Shown: positions 27,400 to 35,104 of the stretch, piece after piece
Numbering within the stretch: the stretch's first letter is position 1
Layout: every line of letters begins with the position of its first letter
Position numbers and translations under genes: made by a program
Notes under the pieces: model-generated
The model's input: the letters and a program-made list of their open reading frames with translations, nothing else
Told to the model about the DNA's origin: nothing
Database searches by the model: none
Virus record (IMG/VR): IMGVR_UViG_3300019776_000202
Coordinates: 1-37,391 of that record
Direction: 5' to 3' (one strand)
DNA length: 37,391 nucleotides
DNA from: a virus

Positions 27400-28040
27400 T
27401 CCCCGTGCTCATCGTCCCCGTCCTCGCCCGGCCCGAGCTGCTGTACCGGATGGTCAACTCCATCGACCACCCCGTCGGGCACCTGGTCATCATCGACAAC
27501 GGCGACGTCGTCGGTATCCCGCCCGCGACCCTGCCCGGCATCGACAAGGTCTCCGTTGTCCGGCTGCCGTCGAACCTGGGTGTGGCCGCCGCCTGGAACC
27601 TCGGGATCAAGCTCACCCCGCACGCGCCCTGGTGGCTGATCTGCAACTTCGACATCACGTTCCCGCCCGGCGCCCTCGAGCGGTTCGCCGCGATCCAGAC
27701 CGGGGGACTGGTGCTGTCCGCAGCTGCACCGCCGTGGGCGTGCTTCGCGGTCCACGACGAGACGATCCAGCACGTCGGCCTGTTCGACGAGTCGTTCTAC
27801 CCGGCCTACTGGGAGGACATCGACTACGAGCGCCGGGTCCGCTCGGCGGGCATCCCGGTGCTGCAGTCGAACATCGTCGTGGACCACGACAACTCCTCGA
27901 CCATCGCGTCGATCCCGAACCGCAACACTGAGACGTTCCACGCGAACCACGCCTACTACCAGCACAAGGTAGAGCGAGGCGACTTCTCCGAGGGCGGCTG
28001 GTCCTTGCAGCGTCGGCGCGAGCAGGCGTGGGACCGATGA
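27396..28040 (+). CDS. GT2-like glycosyltransferase
   Basis: This 214-residue protein has GT-A fold signs: an N-terminal P-V-L-I-V-P-V-L-A-R-P-E-L-L, then L-P-S-N-L-G-V-A-A-A-W-N-L-G-I (the donor-binding loop of GT2 enzymes), C-N-F-D-I-T (the D-x-D-like position) and Y-W-E-D-I-D-Y-E-R-R-V-R-S-A-G, the ED motif expected of inverting GT2 enzymes. It starts at an ATGA overlap with the epimerase gene. No transmembrane span is present. Its likely role is addition of a further sugar in the same pathway as the GT4-like enzyme. Confidence 0.84.
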   Translation: MIPVLIVPVLARPELLYRMVNSIDHPVGHLVIIDNGDVVGIPPATLPGIDKVSVVRLPSNLGVAAAWNLGIKLTPHAPWWLICNFDITFPPGALERFAAIQTGGLVLSAAAPPWACFAVHDETIQHVGLFDESFYPAYWEDIDYERRVRSAGIPVLQSNIVVDHDNSSTIASIPNRNTETFHANHAYYQHKVERGDFSEGGWSLQRRREQAWDR

Positions 28041-28684
28041 GCGACATCACGGTCATCGCCACCTGCTACGGCGACTACTGGGACACGTTCCACGAGCAGT
28101 GGGAGGCGTCCATCGCGGCGCTCGACCCGCAGCCCGCCCGCATCATCCTCGTGTCCGATGTGCCCCGCGACGTCCCAGCAGGGGTCGACAACATCGTGAT
28201 CGGCCCGGCGCACATGACCGACTACTGGATGGTTGGGGCGCTCGCCGCGACGACGACGTGGGTCAGCCTCTCGGGCTTCGACGACGTGTGGCTGCCCGAC
28301 GCCATGACGCCGTTCGAGACCGACGCCGACGTCTACGGCTTCCCCGTCATCATGACCGGCCTCATGTCAGGGATGTTCGCCTACTCCGGCGGGTACGAGT
28401 CAATCCTGCATGTCGGGCACAACCCGATGCTCGGGGACTTCTTCTACCGCCGCGACCTGCTCGAGCGGCTGCCACTGCGACGCATGGGCTACATGGACTG
28501 GGCGCACTTCTCCGAGATGCGCTACTTCGGCTACAAGTTCGACGCCGGCGGCCCGCCGCGGGCGCTCAAGACCCGGCACCCACAGGCCATCAGCCTGGTC
28601 AACCGGCCGGACTTCCAGCACGAGATCGACGACTTCAAGGCCCGGCTGCTCGCCGGACTCATCGAGGAAGGGGTGCCACTTTGA
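28037..28684 (+). CDS. GT-A-type glycosyltransferase-like protein
   Basis: This 215-residue protein starts at an ATGA overlap. Its pattern I-T-V-I-A-T-C-Y-G-D-Y-W-D, R-I-I-L-V-S-D, and G-F-D-D-V-W-L-P-D-A-M resembles a GT-A glycosyltransferase with a D-D-x-W acidic site in place of the classic D-x-D. Later segments (GDFFYRRDLLERLPLRRMGY) are poorly conserved. It is the third transferase-like gene of the cassette. Specificity is unknown. The next gene, the connector, begins with TTG inside its stop, so the cassette is translated within the structural operon rather than as a separate insertion with its own end. Confidence 0.7.
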   Translation: MSDITVIATCYGDYWDTFHEQWEASIAALDPQPARIILVSDVPRDVPAGVDNIVIGPAHMTDYWMVGALAATTTWVSLSGFDDVWLPDAMTPFETDADVYGFPVIMTGLMSGMFAYSGGYESILHVGHNPMLGDFFYRRDLLERLPLRRMGYMDWAHFSEMRYFGYKFDAGGPPRALKTRHPQAISLVNRPDFQHEIDDFKARLLAGLIEEGVPL

Positions 28685-29295
28685 GCATCACCAATGGCTA
28701 CGCCACCCTCAACCAGCTCAAGGTCTGGGTCGGCGTCGGCACCGCGGATGCGGTCGACGACACGATGTTCGAGATGGCAATCGAGTCAGCCTCCCGCATG
28801 GTGGACGATGACTGCGACCGCGTCTTCTACGCCAGCGGCACCGCCGTCGCCCGCGTGTTCGCCCCGTCCGACCACTACGTCGCGCACATCGACGACGCGA
28901 TCGCCATCACCTCCATCCAGACAGACGAGGATGAGGACGGCGTCTACGAGACGACGTGGGCCACGACCGACTACCAGACGGAGCCACTGAACGGCGTCGT
29001 CGGCGGGCAGGCGTGGCCGATCACCCGGCTGCGCGCCATCGGCACGAAGAGGTTCGACGACGACGACGCGCAAGCCACGCTCAAGGTGACCGGGCAGTGG
29101 GGCTTCGGCACCGCGACTCCCATCGCCATCACGCAGGCCACGCTCATCCTCGCCTCTCGCATCTACAAGCGCGCGGACTCGCCCCTGGGCGTCGCGGGCT
29201 TCGGCGACATGGGCGCGATGCGGGTCACCCGCAACGACCCGGACTACTCCAACCTCATCTCGCGCTACATCCGCACGAAGGTCAGCACGGCGTGA
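28681..29295 (+). CDS. Head-tail connector protein (Gp6-like)
   Basis: This 204-residue protein starts with TTG in a TTGA overlap. The N-terminal T-L-N-Q-L-K-V-W-V-G helix, then I-E-S-A-S-R-M-V-D-D-D-C-D-R-V-F-Y, and the later A-T-L-I-L-A-S-R-I-Y-K-R match the Gp6-type head-completion adaptor family. It forms the ring that joins the portal to the tail. A middle beta-rich domain (VYETTWATTDYQTEPLNGVV) is also typical. Its position after capsid-type genes and before the tail terminator and tube genes supports the call. Confidence 0.8.
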   Translation: MSITNGYATLNQLKVWVGVGTADAVDDTMFEMAIESASRMVDDDCDRVFYASGTAVARVFAPSDHYVAHIDDAIAITSIQTDEDEDGVYETTWATTDYQTEPLNGVVGGQAWPITRLRAIGTKRFDDDDAQATLKVTGQWGFGTATPIAITQATLILASRIYKRADSPLGVAGFGDMGAMRVTRNDPDYSNLISRYIRTKVSTA

Positions 29296-29702
29296 GCACG
29301 ATCTCCGAGCTGCGTGACGGCCTTGCCGCCAACGCGGCCACGATCTCCGGCCTGCGCGCGGCGGACACCGTGCCCGACAACCCGAACCCGCCCATCGCCG
29401 TGGTCATCCCCGACGGCGCGGAGTACCGGGCAGCGTTCAAGTCCACGCTCACCCGCTACCAGTTCATCGTGCTCGTCATCGTTGGCAGGGCAGATGAGCG
29501 CACGGCGCAGGACCGTCTCGACGGCTACTGCACCCCCACAGGCACGTCGTCAGTCCCGGCGGCGCTGGAGTCGGACCCGACCCTCAATGGGAAGGCAGCC
29601 GACCTAGAGGTCACAGAAATGCGGAACTACCGGCAGCTCGCACTGAGCGACGGAATCACCTATCTGGCAGCGGAGTTCGTTGTCAGTGTCATCGCGGAAT
29701 AG
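29292..29702 (+). CDS. Tail terminator/neck protein candidate
   Basis: This 136-residue protein starts with GTG in a GTGA overlap. It has an N-terminal helix (ISELRDGLAANAATISGLRA), a P-D-N-P-N-P-P-I-A-V-V-I-P segment and alternating strands (TRYQFIVLVIVGR), followed by a D-E-R-T-A-Q-D-R-L helix. This is the layout of phage tail terminator proteins that cap the tube and join it to the head. The gene directly precedes the tail tube gene, as expected. Family match is by pattern and position. Confidence 0.68.
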   Translation: MSTISELRDGLAANAATISGLRAADTVPDNPNPPIAVVIPDGAEYRAAFKSTLTRYQFIVLVIVGRADERTAQDRLDGYCTPTGTSSVPAALESDPTLNGKAADLEVTEMRNYRQLALSDGITYLAAEFVVSVIAE

Positions 29703-29711
29703 GGAGCCATC

Positions 29712-30140
29712 ATGGCAGTCCAGATCATCAAGAACCCAATGATCATCCTGAATGGTGGAACGGTCTCGTCCTCCGCCACTCAGTGCAGCATCAGCGTCGA
29801 GTGGGATGACGTGGAGACCACGTCCTTCGACTCGGCCACCGCCGGCTGGAGGACCCGCATCCAGGGCCTCGGCTCGGGCACGTTCGACGTCGAGTGGAAC
29901 CAGGACTACGCCAACGGCGCCATCGACTCGATCGTCTGGGCGCTCGCCACGGCAGCGGCCGGCACGGCCTCCGTCGAGGTCCGTCCCGCCTCCACCGCAG
30001 CCGCGGGCACGTCCAACCCGAAGTACACCTTCTCGGTCGTGCTCACGGGCTGGAATCCCATCGACTCGGCAGTCGGCGATCTCGCCACGGTCAGTACCTC
30101 GTGGCCGATCACGGGCGCAGTCACTCGCGCCACCGCGTAA
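29712..30140 (+). CDS. Major tail tube protein
   Basis: This 142-residue protein starts after GGGAG. It is beta-rich with an N-terminal A-V-Q-I-I-K-N-P-M-I-I-L-N-G-G strand, the middle V-E-W-D-D-V-E-T-T-S-F-D-S, and the ending Y-T-F-S-V-V-L-T-G-W-N-P-I-D-S-A-V-G-D, as in small siphovirus tube proteins that stack in hexameric rings. Position between the terminator candidate and the frameshifted chaperones is diagnostic. It may be a glycosylation target in some actinophages, but nothing in its sequence proves this. Confidence 0.9.
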   Translation: MAVQIIKNPMIILNGGTVSSSATQCSISVEWDDVETTSFDSATAGWRTRIQGLGSGTFDVEWNQDYANGAIDSIVWALATAAAGTASVEVRPASTAAAGTSNPKYTFSVVLTGWNPIDSAVGDLATVSTSWPITGAVTRATA

Positions 30141-30178
30141 CACCCGCTCCACACCCTGCGACGTAAGGAGTACCTGCG

Positions 30179-30469
30179 ATGCTCAACCCGATCACGTTTC
30201 AGGTAGAGGGCGAGTCCGGCCCGTTGGTCGTCACGGCCAACGGGCTGGACTACGCCGCCTACGAGGACGCCTTCGACAAGGCCGCCATCACCGGCATCGC
30301 CGAAGGTCGCTACAAGACGTGGGTCTACCTGTGCTGGCACGCCATGCACCGGCAGGAGCTCACCACGCTCAGCTTCGACGAGTTCCTCGCGGAGACGCCG
30401 AAGTTCGGGGCACCGGAGAAGGTCGAGCCCGTGCCCCCTTTGGAGAGCACAGCACCCACTGGGGAGTAG
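30179..30469 (+). CDS. Tail assembly chaperone (G-type, short product)
   Basis: This 96-residue protein starts after TAAGGAG. It lies between the tail tube and tape measure genes, the standard place for the first tail chaperone. The first part (ITFQVEGESGPLVVTANGLD) is beta-like; the second is helical (YAAYEDAFDKAAITGIAEG) and the end is acidic. It is expected to coat the tape measure protein during tail assembly. Near its end is a CCCTTTG slippery heptamer at 30436-30442, where part of the ribosomes would shift to the -1 frame to make the longer product. Confidence 0.85.
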   Translation: MLNPITFQVEGESGPLVVTANGLDYAAYEDAFDKAAITGIAEGRYKTWVYLCWHAMHRQELTTLSFDEFLAETPKFGAPEKVEPVPPLESTAPTGE

Positions 30470-30600
30470 TCCACCTGGCCTACGAGTTCCACATTTCCCC
30501 CAGTGCCGTGCTGGCCGAGACCCCTCGGATGCAGGCCACGATGATGCGCTACCTCCGCTGGCGCAGCGTGCAGATCAACAAGGCACGAAAGGGCGGGTAG
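30179..30600 (+). CDS. Tail assembly chaperone GT fusion made by -1 frameshift
   Basis: After the codon at 30440-30442 a -1 slip continues reading at 30442 in the other frame to the stop at 30598-30600. This gives a product of about 140 residues that shares its first 88 with the short form. The new C-terminal part (VVHLAYEFHISPSAVLAETP and on) resembles the T-part of phage GT chaperones, ending in M-R-Y-L-R-W-R-S-V-Q-I-N-K-A-R-K-G-G. No start codon with a ribosome site exists for the second frame alone, so frameshifting is the natural way to express it. The tape-measure-binding role follows from the family. Confidence 0.85.
30436..30442 (+). other. Slippery heptamer CCCTTTG
   Basis: In the zero frame it reads C CCT TTG, matching the X XXY YYZ form where both tRNAs can re-pair as CCC and TTT after a -1 slip. 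It lies 28 bases before the zero-frame stop. No clear downstream pseudoknot was identified by eye. Confidence 0.82.
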
Positions 30601-30602
30601 CA

Positions 30603-31118
30603 ATGGCCGGCTGGACCGTCGAGATCAGCGGACTGCGTCAGATCCTCGACGCCCTCGCCGAGGTCGACAAGAAGGCGGCCAAGCGCATCACCGACGCCAT
30701 CTCCAAGGCAGCCAAGAACGTGGCCATGGAGGCCAGCTACATCACCCCCGGCGACAACCCCGTCAGCAACTGGGGTCAGTGGTCGGCTCGCGGTCGCGAC
30801 CTGGGCTACTCCGGTGCGGCTGCCTCGGCAGGCTTCAAGGTCACCCGTAACAACTTCCGCCGCCGCGGTGTCAGCGCCGGTGCCGGCTGGGACGTCATTC
30901 AGTCCAACGCCGGCGGCAACATCTACGAGGTCATAGGCGACGGATCGCGGGTGACATCCGCATCCGGACAGAACCTCGTCGACAGCATCAACGCCCGCTT
31001 CGGCGAGCGCAAGCCACGCTCCCTGCTGCCGGCGTACTACGCCGGAATTCCGGCCGACCTGGCCGAGCAGATAAGCGAGCAGATTCTCGACGAAGCGCGA
31101 AGGGCAGGTTTGGTCTGA
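30603..31118 (+). CDS. Putative tail/neck structural protein upstream of tape measure
   Basis: This 171-residue basic protein begins two bases after the chaperone stop. It has a helical N-terminus (LRQILDALAEVDKKAAKRIT, then DAISKAAKNVAMEASYI), a Gly-rich middle with R-G-R-D-L-G-Y-S and R-R-R-G-V-S, and a strand/helix end (SLLPAYYAGIPADLAEQISE). The layout is somewhat like HK97 gp10-type neck proteins, but that gene is normally earlier in the operon. It overlaps the tape measure start by one base, so it is co-translated. The exact role is uncertain. Confidence 0.6.
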   Translation: MAGWTVEISGLRQILDALAEVDKKAAKRITDAISKAAKNVAMEASYITPGDNPVSNWGQWSARGRDLGYSGAAASAGFKVTRNNFRRRGVSAGAGWDVIQSNAGGNIYEVIGDGSRVTSASGQNLVDSINARFGERKPRSLLPAYYAGIPADLAEQISEQILDEARRAGLV

Positions 31119-33802
31119 TGGCTTCCAAGGGCGCTCGCGTACACATCTACGGTGACTGGGACGGCACCGGCGTCAAGAAGGCGCAGCAGGACATCGGTGC
31201 CTTCGAGAAGCAGGCCACCGGCCTCGCGGGCTCGTTCACCAAGTCATTCCTTGGAGCGGGCGCCGCGCTCGGTGGAGCCTTCGCCATTGGCAACATCGCC
31301 AGCAGCGCCCTCGACTTCCTCAAGGATGCCGCCGCCACGGCCATCGAGGACGAGAAGTCGATGGTCGCGCTCAAGGTCGCGATGGACAACCTCGGCCTGG
31401 GCTTCCAGAACGCTGGCGTCGAGGCGTTCACAAAGCAGCTCAGCCTGGCTTCTGGGACCGCGGATGACGTTCTCCGTCCGGCGATGTCTCGCTTGCTGCG
31501 TAGCACCGGGGATGTAGCCGAGTCGCAGAAGGCCCTCGAGATGGCCCTCTCGATCAGTGCGGCGACGGGCAAGGACGTCGGCACCGTCGCCAACGGGCTA
31601 GGCAAGGCATACGACGGCAACGCCGCCAGCCTCGGCCGCCTCGGGCTCGGCCTCGATCAGGCCACCCTCAAGGGCGGCGACATGAACAAGATCATGTCCG
31701 AGCTCACCGCGAAGTTCGGCGGCCAGTGGCAGGCAGCCGCTGCCACCTACGGCGGGCAGCTTGAGCGCCTGAGCGTCGCCGCCGACGAGGCCAAGGAGAC
31801 CATCGGCTACGCCCTGCTTGGCGCCATTGACAACGTCTCGAAGGCCATGGGCGGCACCGACGGCATGGTCGGCGGGATGAACTCCGTCGCCGACTCCCTC
31901 GCCAACGTCATCACCGCCATCGGTGGCGCGACCGCCGCCATCGTCGAGTACGCGCAGCAGACCACCATCGCCCAGGCGGCTGGCGAGGAGAACTCCGGCA
32001 CCATCGTCAAGATCGGCGCGGGCCTCCTTGCGTGGGCTCCGGCGCTGCCCATCGTCGGCGGCCTCGCGGCTTCCTACATCGGACTCAGCCAAGCCGGCGA
32101 GCGGATGGCCGACGAGCAGCAGCGCGTCAATGACGAGCTGGCGGGCACCGCTGCCCTCTACGCTGGCTACAAGGCCAACAGCGACCGAGCGCACTCCGCG
32201 ACCGTCGCCATGGCTGCTGCCGCGCAGGACGAGGCTGAGGCCCTGCAGGACGTGGCTGACGCAGCCCGGGAGTACCTCGGCGTTATCTCCGCGTCACAGA
32301 CCATCGACGACTTCCGCAAGTCGCTGGCCGACCTCAACACCACCCTCGAGAAGAACCCCCGCACCTTCAAGGGCATGGGCGATGCCGCCAAGGAGAACCG
32401 CGACACCCTGCGCGGCGCCCTCGGCGAGGCGTCCAAGATTGCCCAGCAGTGGGTCGAGGACGGCAAGATCAGTGCCGACCAGTACAACGCCGCATACAAG
32501 GGCCTCGCCAAGAAGGTCGTCAACCAGTTCGTCAAGGACGGCTTCAAGCGCAGCGACATCGTCGAGTTCCTCGGCGCCGAAGGCATCTGGACCGGCCCCG
32601 CCAAGGAGAAGCTGATCGCCGCCCAGAAGGCTGCGCTTGCCGCTGGTTACTCGGGCTTCAAGGGCGTCGGCGGCGACGTCGCCCGCGGCTTCGCTGACGG
32701 CATCACGGCCGCCACATGGAAGGCCGAGGCGCAGGCTCGAGCAATGGCCAAGATGGCCATCCTCGCCGCCAAGGACGCCCTCGACTCCAACTCGCCGTCC
32801 AAGGTCTTCATGGAGATCGGCAAGGACACTGTCGCCGGCTACATCGAGGGCATGAAGTCCAAGGACGCCGAGGTCCGCGAGCAGGCCCGCAAGTCAATGA
32901 CCGAGTCGATCAAGGCCACCATCGCTGATACGCGCACCACGCTCAAGGAAGCCGTGGCCGGTATCAAGGAGGACATGGCCTCGCTGGCCGACTCCATCAC
33001 CAGCGGCCTGATGGGCAACATCAACCTGGGCAGCGCGCAGGACATGACGACCGTCAACGATGCCGGCGAGACCGTCGCCATGTCGTTCATTGACGGCCTC
33101 AAGGCTCAGGCCACGCAGGTGACGACGTTCGTGGCCAAGATCCGCGAACTCATCTCACAGGGCATGGACCCCAACGGCCCCCTCATGCAGGGCCTTCTAG
33201 CCGAGAACGCCGTCACCGGTACCGCCATCGCACAGGAGCTGCTCGACGGGGGATCGACCCGCATCAACCAGGCGCAGGATCTGATCCTGGCCGCACAGAC
33301 GGCAGCCACAAGCCTCGGCGTGCAGACGGCCCAGTCCTTCTACGGCACCGGCCTCGAGACCGCTCGCAACCTGCTCAAGGGATTCAACGAGGACATGCGC
33401 CCCGGCGGCGATGGCTACGAGCGACTCATGAACCGCATGGACAAGCTCGCAGCCAGCATGAACCGCACAGCCAAGATCACCGTTGTCGTGGATGAGGTGG
33501 CCGGCGCCAAGGTCAACGTCTCCGGCGTCCGTGCCAAGGGTGGGCCAGTCTGGCCGGACGGCGCCTTCATCGTTGGCGAGAAAGGCCCCGAGCTGTTCAT
33601 GCCGGACACCGCTGGGACGATCATCCCGAATGGCGGCCTGCCGAGCGGTTCGGGCTTCGGCGGCAAGGGAGCGTCTGGGGCGCCGGTCTACAACATCAAC
33701 GTCAGCGCCGGTGTTGGTGATCCCCGTCAGATCGGACAGCAGGTCGTTGAGTACATCAAGAAGTTCGAGCAGACCAACGGGGCGACCTGGCGGGCAGCAT
33801 GA
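31118..33802 (+). CDS. Tape measure protein
   Basis: This 894-residue protein sets tail length, fills the tail tube, and is released on infection. It has long helical and coiled stretches, Ala/Gly-rich hydrophobic segments at about 45-68 (GAGAALGGAFAIGNIASSAL) and 295-320 (IGAGLLAWAPALPIVGGLAA), and a small end domain (GEKGPELFMPDTAGTIIPNG). The S-P-S-K-V-F-M-E-I-G-K-D-T motif is common to siphovirus tape measures. At about 0.15 nm per residue it predicts a tail near 134 nm, an estimate only. No clear lysozyme-like insertion is seen in it. Confidence 0.93.
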   Translation: MASKGARVHIYGDWDGTGVKKAQQDIGAFEKQATGLAGSFTKSFLGAGAALGGAFAIGNIASSALDFLKDAAATAIEDEKSMVALKVAMDNLGLGFQNAGVEAFTKQLSLASGTADDVLRPAMSRLLRSTGDVAESQKALEMALSISAATGKDVGTVANGLGKAYDGNAASLGRLGLGLDQATLKGGDMNKIMSELTAKFGGQWQAAAATYGGQLERLSVAADEAKETIGYALLGAIDNVSKAMGGTDGMVGGMNSVADSLANVITAIGGATAAIVEYAQQTTIAQAAGEENSGTIVKIGAGLLAWAPALPIVGGLAASYIGLSQAGERMADEQQRVNDELAGTAALYAGYKANSDRAHSATVAMAAAAQDEAEALQDVADAAREYLGVISASQTIDDFRKSLADLNTTLEKNPRTFKGMGDAAKENRDTLRGALGEASKIAQQWVEDGKISADQYNAAYKGLAKKVVNQFVKDGFKRSDIVEFLGAEGIWTGPAKEKLIAAQKAALAAGYSGFKGVGGDVARGFADGITAATWKAEAQARAMAKMAILAAKDALDSNSPSKVFMEIGKDTVAGYIEGMKSKDAEVREQARKSMTESIKATIADTRTTLKEAVAGIKEDMASLADSITSGLMGNINLGSAQDMTTVNDAGETVAMSFIDGLKAQATQVTTFVAKIRELISQGMDPNGPLMQGLLAENAVTGTAIAQELLDGGSTRINQAQDLILAAQTAATSLGVQTAQSFYGTGLETARNLLKGFNEDMRPGGDGYERLMNRMDKLAASMNRTAKITVVVDEVAGAKVNVSGVRAKGGPVWPDGAFIVGEKGPELFMPDTAGTIIPNGGLPSGSGFGGKGASGAPVYNINVSAGVGDPRQIGQQVVEYIKKFEQTNGATWRAA

Positions 33803-35103
33803 CGGCGATCACCGCGCCGGTCGTCACCATCTACTTCAACGGCACGGCCACCGACGTCAGCACCTACGTGCGCAGCGTCTCCATCCGACGTGGCCGCTCG
33901 AGGGAGTTGGACACGTTCACGGCTGGCGGCTGCACGATCACGTTCAAGAACTACGACCGCCGCTTCGACCCGACGAACCGGACAAGCCCGTACTACCGGC
34001 AGCTCGTGCCGCGGGTGCGGGTCAATGTGACCAGCGACTCGATCAGCATCTTCGACGGCATGGTCGAGGACTGGAACCTGAGCTTCGACGTGGAGGGGCG
34101 GGCCGAGGCGACGGTGTCGTGCGTGGACGGTCTGGCGATGCTGTCGCAGACGGTGCTGAGCGCGCACACGAACACCGAGAGCGAACCCGGCACTCGTATC
34201 ACGGCTGTGCTGGCGCGGTCCGAGATCGCGTACACCGGGTCGACGACGTTGAGCGCCGGGTTCAACCCGTTGCAGGCGGACACCGTCGCGGAGGGTACGA
34301 ACACGCTGCAGTACCTCCAGACGATTGCGGCGACGGACTTCGGGCGCCTGTTCGTGGACGGCTCCGGGGTGCTGCGCTACCGGGACCGCGCCGACGGGAT
34401 CACCGACTCCCCGGTCGTCGTGTTCGGCGGGACCAACGACAGCCTCGTGCAGTACCTGTCGCTGATGTCCAACGCGACACTGTGGCTGGATGCGTCGAAC
34501 CCGCGCCCGTTGCGTATCGACTCGGCGGCACTCGGGCAGGTCATCCTCCAGGACGCGACCTTGTGGCTGGATGCGAGCGACCCCGACTACATCGCTCCAG
34601 TGATCCCGTTCAACGACGTCGCTCTCGAGTACGGCTCGGAGTTCCTCTACAACCGCGTCGTCATCACCCGCGACGGTGGGACGGCACAGACGGCGACGGA
34701 TGACGTGTCGGTCGTGGACTACGGCGTCCGGGCGTACAACGCTGGCGGGCTGCTGTTCACTACCGACGCCGCGGCGTCGGAGTTCGCGGAGTTCCTGGCG
34801 GGCCTGTACGCGCAGCCGGTGGAGAGGGTGGCCGAGCACGGCATCCTGCTCCAGAACCTGTCGGACGTATCGCAGCGATACGTCAAGCGACTAGAGATCG
34901 GGGACCTCGTCCGCACGGTGTGGACGCCGCTGGACACCGGCACCGGGATGGACATCACGTCGTTCGTGGAGGGCGTGCAGCACGAGATCCAGCCGGATCG
35001 GCACTACGTGCGATTGCAGTTGACACCGCTCACTTCGACAGGAGGCTTCGTCTTGGATGACGCGACCTACGGCCTGCTAGATACCAGTGAGATGACGTAC
35101 TGA
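33799..35103 (+). CDS. Tail-tip hub/minor tail protein
   Basis: This 434-residue protein starts at an ATGA overlap with the tape measure. The N-terminal part (VVTIYFNGTATDVSTYVRSV then R-R-G-R-S-R-E-L-D) and repeated F-D-G-M-V-E-D-W, S-C-V-D-G-L-A segments resemble actinophage minor tail proteins that close the tail tip, like distal-tail/hub proteins. A L-W-L-D-A-S-(N/D)-P segment occurs twice, 27 codons apart (DNA repeat TGTGGCTGGATGCG at 34481 and 34562). It is probably at the distal tail end, contacting the fibre proteins encoded downstream. Confidence 0.78.
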   Translation: MTAITAPVVTIYFNGTATDVSTYVRSVSIRRGRSRELDTFTAGGCTITFKNYDRRFDPTNRTSPYYRQLVPRVRVNVTSDSISIFDGMVEDWNLSFDVEGRAEATVSCVDGLAMLSQTVLSAHTNTESEPGTRITAVLARSEIAYTGSTTLSAGFNPLQADTVAEGTNTLQYLQTIAATDFGRLFVDGSGVLRYRDRADGITDSPVVVFGGTNDSLVQYLSLMSNATLWLDASNPRPLRIDSAALGQVILQDATLWLDASDPDYIAPVIPFNDVALEYGSEFLYNRVVITRDGGTAQTATDDVSVVDYGVRAYNAGGLLFTTDAAASEFAEFLAGLYAQPVERVAEHGILLQNLSDVSQRYVKRLEIGDLVRTVWTPLDTGTGMDITSFVEGVQHEIQPDRHYVRLQLTPLTSTGGFVLDDATYGLLDTSEMTY

Positions 35104-35104
35104 T

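Noticed and set aside
33727-34839. Minus-strand open frame opposite the tail-tip gene
   Set aside because: Low-complexity shadow; the plus strand encodes a recognisable minor tail protein coupled to the tape measure.
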